Source: Neokomagataea thailandica NBRC 106555
Lineage (GTDB): Bacteria; Pseudomonadota; Alphaproteobacteria; Acetobacterales; Acetobacteraceae
Direction of reading: 5' to 3'
Assembly: GCF_001598495.1 (NCBI RefSeq)
Contig: NZ_BCZB01000010.1
Location: 1 to 64,000 of the forward strand
Length of the DNA stretch: 64,000 nt
Under the pieces are notes generated by a model. That model searched no databases. It was not told where the DNA came from and saw only the letters and a list, made by a program, of their open reading frames with translations. The translations under genes were made by a program, and so were the position numbers. Positions 1-10,219 of this stretch are shown one piece after another. Positions within the stretch are counted from its first letter, which is position 1. Every line of letters begins with the position of its first letter.

Positions 1-467
1 GCAAGGATCGGGTCCACGTAATCCGCAGCAGATTTCTCACCGCCATACATCATACAGTAACCGCGCTCGAGGCCCCACACACCGCCGGACGTGCCAACAT
101 CAATGTAGGAAATCCCCTTCTCCGCCAGTGCTTTCGCACGGCGAAGGTCGTCCTTGTAGTACGAGTTGCCACCATCAATGATGATGTCACCCTCAGTCAA
201 AAGACCACCAAGCTGCTCAATGCAGCTCTCCGTGATCGGGCCTGCCGGAAGCATAACCCAAACAACGCGGCGCTCATCACCCTTCAGCTTCGCCGTCAGG
301 TCCTCAACGCTCGTAGCGCCAACCGCACGACCACCATCCGCACGCTCAACAATCTTCGACGTCGCTTCCGCTGAACGGTCAAACGCAACAACATCATGTG
401 CATGACGCGTCAGGCGAACCGCTATGTTCCCGCCCATACGCCCAAGGCCAATAATCCCAATACGCAT
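1..467 (-). CDS. gnd: 6-phosphogluconate dehydrogenase (decarboxylating), 3' part cut off by window edge
   Basis: NAD(P)-dependent oxidative decarboxylation of 6-phosphogluconate to ribulose 5-phosphate in the oxidative pentose phosphate pathway, cytosolic. The first 155 residues are visible. They begin [14 protein letters not shown], a Rossmann dinucleotide-binding fold with GLGRMG at residues 7-12, followed by the [11 protein letters not shown] and [15 protein letters not shown] segments typical of the short YqeC/GndA-like class. The ATG at 465-467 lies 20 bases after the stop of the HAD phosphatase gene, so the two probably share a transcript. Acetic acid bacteria rely heavily on this pathway. 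The C-terminal domain is outside the window. Confidence 0.93.
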   Translation of the reverse strand, partial: MRIGIIGLGRMGGNIAVRLTRHAHDVVAFDRSAEATSKIVERADGGRAVGATSVEDLTAKLKGDERRVVWVMLPAGPITESCIEQLGGLLTEGDIIIDGGNSYYKDDLRRAKALAEKGISYIDVGTSGGVWGLERGYCMMYGGEKSAADYVDPIL

Positions 468-487
468 GTGATCTGTATCCCCTAAAA

Positions 488-1174
488 TTATGACAGGTTC
501 GTGGCAATTTGACGAACGACGCCGGGGAATTCAGAAAGATGCGCAATACGGATCACACCTTCAAATTTTGTACCTGGCTTTTCTGGATCACGCAGCAAAA
601 CACACGTCATGCCGGCACGCACCGCAGCTTCAACACCAGCATCCGAATCTTCAAGAACAATGCAGTTATCAGGCGAAACGCCCTCTTCTTTTGCCGCATG
701 CAAATAAATATCAGGATTAGGCTTAGGAATATTCAAATCACGCGCTGAATGAATACGCCCTTCTTCCAAGTGTTCATCCAAACCTGTACGCTCAAATTTT
801 GCCTTCATTTCCTGAGATGAGGAATTTGAACCCACTCGGATAGGCAAATTCATATCGATAATTTCGATGATCATATCTTCTGCACCATCAACGGTAACAG
901 CTTTAATTTTCATCATCTCCGCGATACGACGTTCCATCATATCGGACCAGTCAGCCGGGAGCGTGGCACCACTCTTCTCTGCGATAAGTTCCCCAATTTT
1001 CTTCAATTCACCACCGGAGAAAATAGAGTCGCCCTCTTTATCAGTAATGCTCCACCCATATTTACGAGCTTCAGCCGACATCAAAGCAGTTGATAAGTGT
1101 TCGCCTGCGACAAGAACGCCATCACAGTCGAATATTACAAGCGAAATTTCCTTCTTTGGAAGGTTCTCAGCCAT
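488..1174 (-). CDS. HAD-IA family phosphatase, possibly acting on 6-phosphogluconate
   Basis: A 228-residue haloacid dehalogenase superfamily hydrolase. Motif I is DCDGVLV (residues 16-22, nucleophile Asp16), motif II is the Ser in VGSNSSS (about 114-120), motif III is the Lys in PKPNPDIY (about 150), and motif IV is LEDSDAG (about 174). The helical cap between motifs I and II makes it a class IA enzyme such as beta-phosphoglucomutase or sugar phosphatases. It lies just upstream of gnd in the same direction. E. coli YieH of this family dephosphorylates 6-phosphogluconate, so the pairing suggests a related substrate; that is inference. A 186-base AT-rich stretch upstream (1175-1360) may hold its promoter. 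Confidence 0.85.
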   Translation of the reverse strand: MAENLPKKEISLVIFDCDGVLVAGEHLSTALMSAEARKYGWSITDKEGDSIFSGGELKKIGELIAEKSGATLPADWSDMMERRIAEMMKIKAVTVDGAEDMIIEIIDMNLPIRVGSNSSSQEMKAKFERTGLDEHLEEGRIHSARDLNIPKPNPDIYLHAAKEEGVSPDNCIVLEDSDAGVEAAVRAGMTCVLLRDPEKPGTKFEGVIRIAHLSEFPGVVRQIATNLS

Positions 1175-1360
1175 TTTCGTCTCCCGGTTTTTTGATGACT
1201 ATCTATCCTTTAGAGATTAAACACGAAAATTTGCCTTTCAACCTTGAAAAAAATGTTTTTTCCTGTCACAAAGAAGTATCGTCAAAATTAGAAAAAACAA
1301 TTTTCGCCTTCTCTCCTAACGGCACTAAACGCCCTAGAAAAACCAAAGTTTTTACTCCCG

Positions 1361-3994
1361 TCACGTACATGGCAAAAACAAACGCCGCCCAGACGTGTTG
1401 CGAAACACCCGCTCTCGACATGTCAAAATAACAATTTGTAATCGTTTCGATGCCTGCTCCAACATATCCAAAATCAAATCTAAACGTGCATCATCCGCAT
1501 AGACCAACGGATCATCCAAAATCAGTGAAACGGGCTGCCCTTGCTGCTGCAAAATATCTGCAAAAGCTAAACGTACCATTAACGCCAACTGCTCCTGCGT
1601 TCCTTTGGACAAATCATCACTTCCTTCCTCATGCTGCCCACGCGTTAAACGTGATAATTTGAGCGTTTCATCAAAACCCGGATCACTGCCAGGAAGAATT
1701 TTTTCCACATAGGACTTCGCCCGTGAAGCAACAGGCCGGACAAACCGCTCCCCCATCTCCGAGCGGGCTTCATCCATCACATGTCGCAAAAGCTGAAGCA
1801 TTTTCACATCCTCCGTCACGCGTGACAGTGCCTCATCCGCAGCATCCCGTTCATCTTCTGCTGCGCTCAAACGTTCTGCTATTCCTCGGCCACCCTCGGC
1901 TGAAATGGTTGCTTCTAAACGCGATTGCTCTTCTCGCAACTGCACGCGCGTTCGTTCTGTAGCGGCTCTATCCTGCTCCAATCTTTCAATTTTTCGGCGG
2001 ATCACATCAGGGTTACTAACCACGACAAGGCGTTCCGCGTCCTGCACGTCCAAAGAGATGGCAGACAGACGCGCCTTCGCCCGCATCATGTTTGCAGACA
2101 AATCCGCCCAGTCCTCCTGCCCTTTTAACTGCTCCATATCACGCGCATTTCGGGAGAGAGATGCCGTTACTTGCGCAATTTTTAATAATACAGGATGAGA
2201 AATACCTTCCATTTCTTTCAATTGAGAATTCGAAATATCAAGGATAGTACGTAATTTAAGACAATTATTTTCTTGATGTTCAACGTTTTTGCGCATCTCT
2301 TGAAGATCTGGAAGTGCTTTCATATGTACTGAAACGCGCTTCTCTGCACCCTCTCTAGCAACCAAAACCTTCAAAGCATCCTCGCCCGCACTGAGACCCA
2401 GAGCCGCATCTGCCGGACATAAAGACACAATCCTCTCTCTTAAATGCTGAACACGAACCGTATTTTGACGTGCCTGCTCATTGCGCTGACGAGCCGTTTC
2501 AAGGTCCTTAACCCCAACCTCTTGTAACATCTCCACCAATGCACTCTGTGCAACTTCAAAATTATGGCGCGCCCGTTGCGTACCAAGTGAAGGTTCCAAC
2601 TGCAAAATCGTTGCGCCGATCTGCACAGTCATCGGCTGGTCAATCGTAAAGCTACCAGCTTGCGCGACCACACCATTCACAATAACCGGCGCCATGTCGC
2701 CAGATAACGTCACACGCGCACCATCCATCCCCATCAATGCGCGCTTTTCCAGAACTTCCCGCTCAGCCTTATCCAATCGTGCCATCAACGCATCTGGAAT
2801 GATAGTACGGCTCAAGCACTCCGCCTCAACCAAAGCCGCTTCACACGCGACTAACTGCGTATAACGCTCCCGTGCTGCGTCTAATGCTTGAGCTCTTGCA
2901 TCCTCTGCATAACGTTGCTCAGCCTCACGCACGGCGTTCTTTTGCTGATTTAAGACTTCTCGCTGTTCCTCGAGTTCTCTTCCTAAAATCGTAATCTTCT
3001 CACGGATTTCAAGAGCCTGCCCTTCAGCCTCACGCCGCTCTTGCTCCAATATATTCAGAACATCTTGATCCGTTTTTTGCTCTAAAGCCAAATCCTCAGC
3101 ACGCTGCTGCATAGCTTCCAGATGTACGACAACACCTCGCGCCGCATCACATTCTACACGGCGCAATTGCAAACGCTGCGCCGCCCCTTCTGCCGCTTTC
3201 AGCTCGTGCTGTAATGCGTCACGCTGACCGTGGTCTGCTTCATGATAAAGCTCACGCTCCACCAACTTTAAACGCGTACGAACCTGCTCTAACCGTGCAA
3301 AATGCGTCTCTAAAACATCATACAATTCTTTAGTCTGTCTATAATTGCTGTGCGCACGGTCACAACGCGTTTGCGCTTCTGGCAACAATCCTTGTGTTCG
3401 GCTCCGTGCTGTACCGTGGCGCGTCCTGAGATTCTCAATGCTCTCGTTAACACGATTAAACGCCCCACCACCCAGAATGGAGCCAACTTCATGCTCTAAC
3501 GTCGTCCGAAGACGGTCCCTCACCAATTCATCCGGAGCCGTTAACTCAAGAGCCTCCGCCTGACGAACCCAAAGCAGCCCTAAAGCGCCTTCTGGCTCAG
3601 CCTTTTTCGTATTAGCACTCACAGATGCCCCCAACTGCTCACGCAGTTGATGCTCTGCATCTTCCCCCTCTGCACGCCCCATTGGGCTACTTAATGTTGT
3701 TTTCGCGCTTTGTATAAAACGCTTTTCAATACGCCATTCCTTCCCATGCAGCGCAAAATCAACCGCAACATAAGGCCCAACTTTATCACCATACGGCACA
3801 TATGATTTTAACTGCTTGCTCTGCCCTTTTGTACGCACAAAAAAAGCCGCACGCACAGCTTCCAGTAAGGTCGATTTCCCTGCTTCATTCGGGGCAATCA
3901 AAACATTAAGCCCCTCTCCTAGGTTATCCAACAGAATAGGAGAACGAAAACGTCGGAAATTTTCAATTTGAATTTGACGAAGATAAAAGCTCAT
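1361..3994 (-). CDS. YhaN-like SMC/Rad50-type ATPase, partner of a DNA exonuclease
   Basis: An 877-residue ABC-type ATPase of the Rad50/SbcC/YhaN group, expected to act with the neighbouring metallophosphoesterase on DNA ends. The N-terminus opens with RQIQIENFRRFR and a P-loop APNEAGKST (residues 34-42). The middle (about 200-750) is rich in Glu, Arg, Gln and Ala in a coiled-coil pattern. The C-terminal lobe has a Walker B stretch SLILDDPL followed by RLQIVILTCRERVF. There is no clear zinc-hook CXXC in the coil centre, which fits YhaN better than SbcC. The start codon overlaps the stop of the upstream nuclease gene as ATGA, so they are translationally coupled. Confidence 0.85.
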   Translation of the reverse strand: MSFYLRQIQIENFRRFRSPILLDNLGEGLNVLIAPNEAGKSTLLEAVRAAFFVRTKGQSKQLKSYVPYGDKVGPYVAVDFALHGKEWRIEKRFIQSAKTTLSSPMGRAEGEDAEHQLREQLGASVSANTKKAEPEGALGLLWVRQAEALELTAPDELVRDRLRTTLEHEVGSILGGGAFNRVNESIENLRTRHGTARSRTQGLLPEAQTRCDRAHSNYRQTKELYDVLETHFARLEQVRTRLKLVERELYHEADHGQRDALQHELKAAEGAAQRLQLRRVECDAARGVVVHLEAMQQRAEDLALEQKTDQDVLNILEQERREAEGQALEIREKITILGRELEEQREVLNQQKNAVREAEQRYAEDARAQALDAARERYTQLVACEAALVEAECLSRTIIPDALMARLDKAEREVLEKRALMGMDGARVTLSGDMAPVIVNGVVAQAGSFTIDQPMTVQIGATILQLEPSLGTQRARHNFEVAQSALVEMLQEVGVKDLETARQRNEQARQNTVRVQHLRERIVSLCPADAALGLSAGEDALKVLVAREGAEKRVSVHMKALPDLQEMRKNVEHQENNCLKLRTILDISNSQLKEMEGISHPVLLKIAQVTASLSRNARDMEQLKGQEDWADLSANMMRAKARLSAISLDVQDAERLVVVSNPDVIRRKIERLEQDRAATERTRVQLREEQSRLEATISAEGGRGIAERLSAAEDERDAADEALSRVTEDVKMLQLLRHVMDEARSEMGERFVRPVASRAKSYVEKILPGSDPGFDETLKLSRLTRGQHEEGSDDLSKGTQEQLALMVRLAFADILQQQGQPVSLILDDPLVYADDARLDLILDMLEQASKRLQIVILTCRERVFRNTSGRRLFLPCT

Positions 3995-5130
3995 GAGTGT
4001 TCAACTCGCTTATATTCAACAATAAGACGTTCAAGCGCTTTTCGGGCTATACGCCCTTCTTCTCCGCCATACTCAATACGTGCTTTCAGCTTTTGTGCGG
4101 CAAGAGCCAGCATTCCTTCCCCGTCCAAAAGCGCCAAGTCCTCTTCGCCCGGACGTCCAAAAATATCATCCGTCTGCGCCTCCAAAAACATCAAACGATC
4201 AGCGATATCGTTTTCTAACGCCGAAAGGATAGCGACACGCTGGGACAAATCCATCATACCAGCCAGCTTCAAACGCAATAACGTCTCGGGCACATCAACC
4301 CCCGCTAAAAAGCGCTCTAACTGCGCGCAATAGGACGTCAGCCCATCCACCATCCATGATTGCTCTATCCAACGATATCGCCCCGTACTCAAAACCTGCA
4401 CATCAGGCTCCTGCTCGGGCGAAAGCGTCACCAACAAGACCTCCCCAGGCCGGTCACGCCCTTCCGCCGGATGGAAGCGATCAACTTCAGGCGTACCCGA
4501 ATACCATGTACGCGCATCAATTTTTAAACGACCGTGCCAATCACCTAGAGCCAGATAATCCAAAGCACTCAAATGCGCTCTATTCGGCGCAATCAAATTT
4601 TCTGCTGAAGCATCATGACCTTGTGTAAACTGCGTAATACCACCATGCGCCAAACCAATTCTTAAACGCGCCTGAGGCGTCTGCATCGTGTCAAAAACTG
4701 CTGTTGGGTCATCTTGCGTATGCCGCCCAAGAAGGGGCGCTGGCAATAACCATACACCATCTTCGATTTCATGAGGAACAGCCTCCGTCAATAGCTTGAC
4801 TTCCCCCACCTGTCCGCGCCCCAACCGCGCACGAACACGGTCCCATAACCCATGATTGCGCGCAAAATCATGATTGCCCGGCAATAACCACCAGCAACAC
4901 GGGTAACGCTCCATACGCGTTAAGGCCTGAGCAATCGTCCTGTCCTGCGGACCTTCTGTATCGAAGACATCACCAGCAACCAAAACATGGCGCACATCAT
5001 GATTTTTTGCATGCTGACCGATACGATCAATCACATCAAAACGCGCTTGCGTCAGCGCAGAACGGCGTTCCTCATCGAAACGCCCAAAAGGTTTACCAAG
5101 CTGCCAGTCTGCCGTGTGAATAAACTTCAT
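3991..5130 (-). CDS. YhaO-like DNA repair exonuclease (metallophosphoesterase)
   Basis: Calcineurin-like metallophosphoesterase of the Mre11/SbcD/YhaO type, predicted to degrade or trim DNA with the YhaN-like ATPase. The start is placed at the Met preceding KFIHTADWQLG (5128-5130) because this is where SbcD and YhaO proteins begin; a Met nine codons upstream is possible but adds nothing conserved. Metal-binding motifs are in order: HTADWQLG, LVAGDVFDTEG, LLPGNHDF, LAHGG and LGDWHG. Length is about 379 residues. It forms a two-gene unit with the ATPase, joined by a 4-base overlap. Whether it is general repair or specialised defence cannot be told from the sequence. Confidence 0.87.
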   Translation of the reverse strand: MKFIHTADWQLGKPFGRFDEERRSALTQARFDVIDRIGQHAKNHDVRHVLVAGDVFDTEGPQDRTIAQALTRMERYPCCWWLLPGNHDFARNHGLWDRVRARLGRGQVGEVKLLTEAVPHEIEDGVWLLPAPLLGRHTQDDPTAVFDTMQTPQARLRIGLAHGGITQFTQGHDASAENLIAPNRAHLSALDYLALGDWHGRLKIDARTWYSGTPEVDRFHPAEGRDRPGEVLLVTLSPEQEPDVQVLSTGRYRWIEQSWMVDGLTSYCAQLERFLAGVDVPETLLRLKLAGMMDLSQRVAILSALENDIADRLMFLEAQTDDIFGRPGEEDLALLDGEGMLALAAQKLKARIEYGGEEGRIARKALERLIVEYKRVEHS

Positions 5131-5206
5131 GCTGCGCCATATGTTTTGAAAGTACAAACTCCCTCAACACTAACGCGAGAACGAATAAAGAACCAGCCTT
5201 CTCGTC

Positions 5207-6229
5207 TTAACGGCCAGCACCACGCAGCCAGACACGCCCGCCCAGACATAAAGAAGCCAAATGCCGCCGACACAACAACTCATCAGGCATTCCGCTTTTC
5301 TTACACGCCAACTCTAAAGCCTGCGTACGTTCTGCCGCCAGCGCTAAAGCCCCTGCTGGCCAGCGCTCAGCCGCTTTTACAAAACTGGGCATACGCTTGA
5401 AAAATACAGGAGGGCGCAACGCCTTAATCGCCTCTGTACGCATCTGCCCTTCTTCTACAGCCAGCGCCACACGCCACAAACGGTTAATGACCCCCAAGAC
5501 CACACGCGCCACCGCAACAGGTGCTGCTCCATCAGAAAACGCACGTTCTAACGCTTGATCCACAGCCTCCACCTCCCCTGCCATAGCCGCATATGCAGCA
5601 TCATCAAGGGACGTCCCTCCAGCGTCACCAACGCAGTCTTGTACAGTCTCTATATCTAAGCGCCCATGAGGACCGGCCAATAAAATGAGTTTTTCTATTT
5701 CACCACGCACGCCGGCGCGATCCGACGATAATCGACCATGCAACCACGCCATAGCATCACGATCAATCGTAATATCGTCTTGCTTCAGCGCATCCGCCAC
5801 AGTGTGCGCCAAAGCACGCCCCTCTTCAGGATAACACGCGATTGACGCAACATGCGGCTGTTTTTCGGCAAGGGCACGTAGCTTAGAACGCGACGCCAAT
5901 CCCGGCGCCTCAAGCACAACCAGAGTATCCGTCGAAAGAGCCAAAAGCCGCATCAACGGGGCTACGAGCGCATCACTGCCTTCACGTACCCACACGACAC
6001 GGCGGCCCCCTATCAGAGATAAAGCCGTTGCCTCTTCTTCCAATCGGTCATGTGTTTCACGGTCAAGCTGCGCCACACGAAAGGGGTCATCCAGCGTATC
6101 CGCCACAAGCTTGACTGCCTGCGCTGCACGCTCCCGAATAAGGCCGCTATCCTCTCCATATAAAAGAATAGCACGCCACTGCCCCGCATCGTTTAGAGCA
6201 CGCCCAACCTGGCGCGCATCAATCTTCAC
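5207..6229 (-). CDS. holA: DNA polymerase III subunit delta
   Basis: The clamp-loader delta subunit opens the beta sliding clamp during replication. At 340 residues it has the usual HolA length. It starts MKIDARQVGRAL, continues with the AILLYGEDSGLIRERA stretch of the ATPase-like domain I (which lacks a true Walker A, as expected for delta), and ends with a helical domain carrying the LALAAERTQALELACKKSG segment. The ATG overlaps the stop of lptE as ATGA. The leuS-lptE-holA order is common in Alphaproteobacteria and makes the assignment firm. Confidence 0.9.
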   Translation of the reverse strand: MKIDARQVGRALNDAGQWRAILLYGEDSGLIRERAAQAVKLVADTLDDPFRVAQLDRETHDRLEEEATALSLIGGRRVVWVREGSDALVAPLMRLLALSTDTLVVLEAPGLASRSKLRALAEKQPHVASIACYPEEGRALAHTVADALKQDDITIDRDAMAWLHGRLSSDRAGVRGEIEKLILLAGPHGRLDIETVQDCVGDAGGTSLDDAAYAAMAGEVEAVDQALERAFSDGAAPVAVARVVLGVINRLWRVALAVEEGQMRTEAIKALRPPVFFKRMPSFVKAAERWPAGALALAAERTQALELACKKSGMPDELLCRRHLASLCLGGRVWLRGAGR

Positions 6230-6897
6230 TGTGGGTTTGAGGTCGATGTACTATGAGACAAACGCCCAGTTGCCGAAGCTGGGAAGCCATCCGCACCTGC
6301 ACTCTGCGTTGGCGCACCATTATCCTCAGGCATCGCATCTGTATCGACATAACGCGGCAGATCATCAGCCTGCGCAGCCCCCGGCGCATGATGCGTACGG
6401 AACCACACCGCGAGCTGCTGCTTCATAGACTGAGCAAGAGTATCGGCCACACGCCCTTGAAACGTTTCTTCGTTCAAGGTCTGCGCAAAATACTGCTCAT
6501 ACAACGTATTATAGCCATCCATCGTCCGAACATTGCCTTCAGCAAGCAATTCCGGAACCGGCTTTACAGAGAACAAACGCCAATGCGCACTCGCATTTCC
6601 ACGAATACGCCCAGACGTATTATCTTGGTGAATATCAACTGATTCTTCAGCCAATCCTGACGCGACTTGCAGCGTATAAAGCTGCGGCATCTCCGCTCCA
6701 GAACCTGTCAGGTCCTTTTGCAAAGCCAAACGCAGAAGCTGACCATAACGCCCACCAATATTGGCAACATAAATCTGCGCCAATTCTGGTGAAACGCCCT
6801 GCCCCTGCGCGCCCCCCCCATAAAGGGGGGTAAAGCCACACCCGGCTAAAGCACCTGTTAGTGCTATACCGGCACAGAACCGACTGAAAATGCTCAT
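6226..6897 (-). CDS. lptE: LPS-assembly lipoprotein LptE
   Basis: Outer-membrane lipoprotein that plugs and assembles the LptD pore used to insert lipopolysaccharide. The 223-residue product has a lipoprotein signal peptide with lipobox LAGC (Cys20), followed by GFTPLYGGG, the start of the mature LptE fold in Alphaproteobacteria. The C-terminal 45 residues are low-complexity and probably disordered. It lies two bases after the leuS stop and overlaps holA, the canonical leuS-lptE-holA arrangement. The TPLYGGG codons contain a C6 run and a G8 run that are complementary, making the DNA prone to hairpins and slippage. Confidence 0.88.
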   Translation of the reverse strand: MSIFSRFCAGIALTGALAGCGFTPLYGGGAQGQGVSPELAQIYVANIGGRYGQLLRLALQKDLTGSGAEMPQLYTLQVASGLAEESVDIHQDNTSGRIRGNASAHWRLFSVKPVPELLAEGNVRTMDGYNTLYEQYFAQTLNEETFQGRVADTLAQSMKQQLAVWFRTHHAPGAAQADDLPRYVDTDAMPEDNGAPTQSAGADGFPASATGRLSHSTSTSNPQ

Positions 6898-6899
6898 AA

Positions 6900-9509
6900 T
6901 CAGCCTGCAATCACAAAGTTAACAATGCGGTTCGGCACGTGAATTTCCTTCACAAGACGCTTCCCTTCCAGAGCACGTGCAACATTGATCTCCGCCTTAG
7001 CTGCCGCCAAAACAACATCACGCGGCGCATCTGGCGGTACATCAATCGTACCACGCAGCTTTCCAAGAACCTGAACCGCGAGCGTTACCTGACGTGCGGT
7101 CAGAAGCGCAGGATCAGCCACCGGCCATGCCCGCTCAACAACCAATGCTTCACCCGGCTCAAGGATCGCCATCATATCTTCTGACAGATGGGGCATCATT
7201 GGCGCAGTCAAAAGACAGAGCACCACAGCCGCCTCACGACGTGCCGCAGGCAAGCCGTCACCCTTCTTGTTCAAAGCATCGGCCAGAGCGGATGTCAGCT
7301 CATGCAACCGCGCCACAGCCACATTCGGCGTGAAAGCATCTAATGCCTCCGTAACCGCCTGTACGGCACGATGCGTGACACGCCGCAGATCATCCGCGAC
7401 AGAGCACAGCGCACCCTCGGGGAAGGCAGCATCACGCGCATCTTGTTCAGAAACACTTGAAATCAAACGATAGAGGCGCTGACCAAAACGAGCAGCAGCA
7501 GCAACGCCTGATGCCGTCCACTCCATATCACGCTCTGGCGGGCTATCAGACAGCACAAACCACCGTGCCGTATCCGCTCCATAACGCTCAATGATTTCTA
7601 ACGGTGAAACGGTATTACGCTTTGACTTGGACATCTTTTCAGAACGCCCGACATTCACAGCCGTACCCGTATCCTTACGGACAGTTTGCTCACCGCGCCG
7701 CTCCACTTCTTCTGGATACAGCCATCCAGAATCGTCACGGTAGCTCTCATGCGTCACCATGCCTTGTGTAAACAAACCCGCGAAAGGTTCACTCACACCG
7801 ACATGACCCGTCTTTTCCATGGCCCGGGTGAAGAAACGTGCATACAAAAGATGCAAAATTGCATGCTCAATGCCGCCAATATACTGGTCAACCGGCAACC
7901 ACGCATTAGCCGCTTCTGGCAACGTCGGTGTCTCAGCATGTGGGCTCGTAAAGCGTGCAAAATACCACGAGCTATCAACGAACGTATCAAACGTGTCCGT
8001 CTCACGCGTCGCAGCGTGACCACAATGAGGACACGCCACATGCTTCCATGTAGGATGATGGTCCAGAGGATTGCCCGGCCGGTCAAACGTCACATCTTCA
8101 GGCAAAACAACGGGCAACTGCTCATCCGGCACCGGCACAGTGCCGCAATCTGGGCAATGAATGACCGGTATAGGACAACCCCAGTAACGCTGACGAGAAA
8201 TACCCCAATCACGCAAGCGCCAGTTCACAACCTTACGCCCAACGCCCTGAGCCTCTAAGCGCTCCAACGCAGCGTGCTTAGCGTCCTCAACACTCAAACC
8301 ATTCAAAAAGTCAGAGTTATACAAAGACGCATCACCGGAGACGGCTTTTGTGCCGACTACAAAACTAGCAGCCTCTTCTCCAGTTGGCAGCAGAACTTGC
8401 GGCACAGGAAGATTATACTTCCGTGCAAAATCCAGATCGCGCTGATCACCGCACGGACACGCGAAGACTGCGCCAGTACCATACCCCATCAACACAAAAT
8501 TCGCGATCCAGACAGGTGCCTTTTGCGAAGGGTTCAGTGGATTTACGACTTCCAAGCCTGTATCAAAACCGACCTTTTCCGCAGCTTCAATCACCTCTTC
8601 AGACGTACCTGCACGCTGACATTCTTCAATAAATGCCTTCGCCTGCGGGTTCGTCTCAGCAATTTTAGCGGCGAGCGGATGATCCGGCGACAGACCTATA
8701 AAGCTCAACCCAAACAGCGTATCCGGACGCGTCGTAAACACATCCACGCCATCAAAATCAGCACCATAACCTTCTGGCGGGTTATGCAGCGCAAAACGGA
8801 CACGCGCCCCTTCTGAACGGCCAATCCAGCGCTCTTGCATCACACGCACACGCTCAGGCCAACGATCCAGATCTCCCAAGGAATCCAGAAGAGGCTGAGC
8901 AAAATCTGTGATTTTCAAGAACCACTGTGACAGTGTTTTCTTGGTAATGAGCGCACCAGAACGCCAACCGCGCCCGTCAACAACCTGTTCATTGGCCAAG
9001 ACTGTTTCATCAACAGGATCCCAATTAACCTGTGAATCACGGCGCTCAACCAAACCATCAGCCAACATATCCAAGAACAGCTTTTGCTGTTGGCCATAAT
9101 ACTCTGGCTGACATGTTGCGACCTCACGGTCCCAATCTAACGAGAACCCCAAACGCTGAAGGGTCTCGCGCATAGCTGCAATGTTATCCATAGTCCACTG
9201 ACCCGGATGCACACCACGCTCACGCGCTGCATTCTCTGCGGGAAGGCCGAAAGCATCCCACCCCATCGGATGCAATACGGAAAAACCCTGTGCACGTTTA
9301 TAACGTGCGACAACGTCCCCAAGGGTATAGTTCCGCACATGACCTACATGCAGTTGCCCCGATGGATATGGGAACATCTCCAACACATAGTATTTGGGGC
9401 GCCCATCTTCCGGAACATCCGGCACAGAAAATGCTTGGCGCTTATCCCATTCTGCCTGCCAGAAAGGTTCACGCGCGTGAAAATCAAAAGCGTTTGGTAC
9501 GTCGTTCAT
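6900..9509 (-). CDS. leuS: leucyl-tRNA synthetase
   Basis: Class Ia synthetase charging tRNA-Leu. About 869 residues, normal for bacterial LeuRS. The HIGH signature appears as [15 protein letters not shown] near the N-terminus, the zinc-1 region as HCPDCGTVP, and the KMSKS loop as [10 protein letters not shown]. The CP1 editing domain occupies roughly residues 220-420. The start is set at the Met of [15 protein letters not shown] (9507-9509), which lies after the upstream DUF3576 stop; a start 17 codons earlier would run into that gene. It is followed by lptE and holA. Confidence 0.96.
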   Translation of the reverse strand: MNDVPNAFDFHAREPFWQAEWDKRQAFSVPDVPEDGRPKYYVLEMFPYPSGQLHVGHVRNYTLGDVVARYKRAQGFSVLHPMGWDAFGLPAENAARERGVHPGQWTMDNIAAMRETLQRLGFSLDWDREVATCQPEYYGQQQKLFLDMLADGLVERRDSQVNWDPVDETVLANEQVVDGRGWRSGALITKKTLSQWFLKITDFAQPLLDSLGDLDRWPERVRVMQERWIGRSEGARVRFALHNPPEGYGADFDGVDVFTTRPDTLFGLSFIGLSPDHPLAAKIAETNPQAKAFIEECQRAGTSEEVIEAAEKVGFDTGLEVVNPLNPSQKAPVWIANFVLMGYGTGAVFACPCGDQRDLDFARKYNLPVPQVLLPTGEEAASFVVGTKAVSGDASLYNSDFLNGLSVEDAKHAALERLEAQGVGRKVVNWRLRDWGISRQRYWGCPIPVIHCPDCGTVPVPDEQLPVVLPEDVTFDRPGNPLDHHPTWKHVACPHCGHAATRETDTFDTFVDSSWYFARFTSPHAETPTLPEAANAWLPVDQYIGGIEHAILHLLYARFFTRAMEKTGHVGVSEPFAGLFTQGMVTHESYRDDSGWLYPEEVERRGEQTVRKDTGTAVNVGRSEKMSKSKRNTVSPLEIIERYGADTARWFVLSDSPPERDMEWTASGVAAAARFGQRLYRLISSVSEQDARDAAFPEGALCSVADDLRRVTHRAVQAVTEALDAFTPNVAVARLHELTSALADALNKKGDGLPAARREAAVVLCLLTAPMMPHLSEDMMAILEPGEALVVERAWPVADPALLTARQVTLAVQVLGKLRGTIDVPPDAPRDVVLAAAKAEINVARALEGKRLVKEIHVPNRIVNFVIAG

Positions 9510-9516
9510 GTTCGTT

Positions 9517-10017
9517 TCAGTTGTCCCGTTCACCATTCTCTGCACGCAACTGACGGGCACGTGTCAAAATACGCGTCGTGATGTCAGACGTTGTCGTGGC
9601 GGATACAGGCGTATCTTGCCATGCGCCATCTTGAAAAACCTGCCGGAATACGGCAACGCGCAGGGCATCCGAACGCAAACGCCGATCCAGCACGTAAGCC
9701 GCAATTTTAAAGCGCTCTCCATGGCTTGCAGCAGGCTGATACCAATCCGTCAAAATCACACCACCGACCGCATCGGCAGAAGACAGTGGCATAAAAGACA
9801 GAGTATCAATTGCACCGCGCCACAAATAGGCATTTACGCCGCCCTTTAAGTCATCAGCGCCACCTTCAGCACCGCGATCCACCCCTAACAGATGATTATG
9901 CGGCGTTGCCAAGCTACCCGGGTCACGACTGCTACCGCATGCAGCCAAAACACCAAAAGCAAACAAGCCTGCAAGTTTCCAAGGCGAAGCAACCTCACCA
10001 CGAGCACGTCCGACCAT
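9517..10017 (-). CDS. DUF3576 family lipoprotein
   Basis: A small exported lipoprotein of the alphaproteobacterial DUF3576 family. With the start at 10017 the product is about 166 residues, opening with a signal peptide that ends in the lipobox LAACGSS. The conserved core begins at [20 protein letters not shown] and includes [11 protein letters not shown] and the [22 protein letters not shown] block. In other Alphaproteobacteria this family also sits directly upstream of leuS, as here. Function is unknown; an envelope role linked to LptE is only a guess from context. Alternative in-frame starts up to 10110 exist, but they place non-hydrophobic residues before the signal sequence. Confidence 0.8.
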   Translation of the reverse strand: MVGRARGEVASPWKLAGLFAFGVLAACGSSRDPGSLATPHNHLLGVDRGAEGGADDLKGGVNAYLWRGAIDTLSFMPLSSADAVGGVILTDWYQPAASHGERFKIAAYVLDRRLRSDALRVAVFRQVFQDGAWQDTPVSATTTSDITTRILTRARQLRAENGERDN

Positions 10018-10219
10018 TTTCACACAAATGTCAGCAGATGACAGTGCGCACCGAGCAATCATATTATTGCGAGACATTATCAAAAGTCCTGCAGGCCACG
10101 CCAAGGCCACTCATAGGCAAAAAGGCAAGGTGGCGAACCCTACCAAAAGCAATGCGAATATGCACTCTTATCGTGCCTATACGATTAGGCCAAGCATCTG
10201 AACTGTTAACAGCGTGATT

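Noticed and set aside
7686-8258. 190-codon open frame inside leuS
   Set aside because: Antisense to a conserved part of leuS, without family features.
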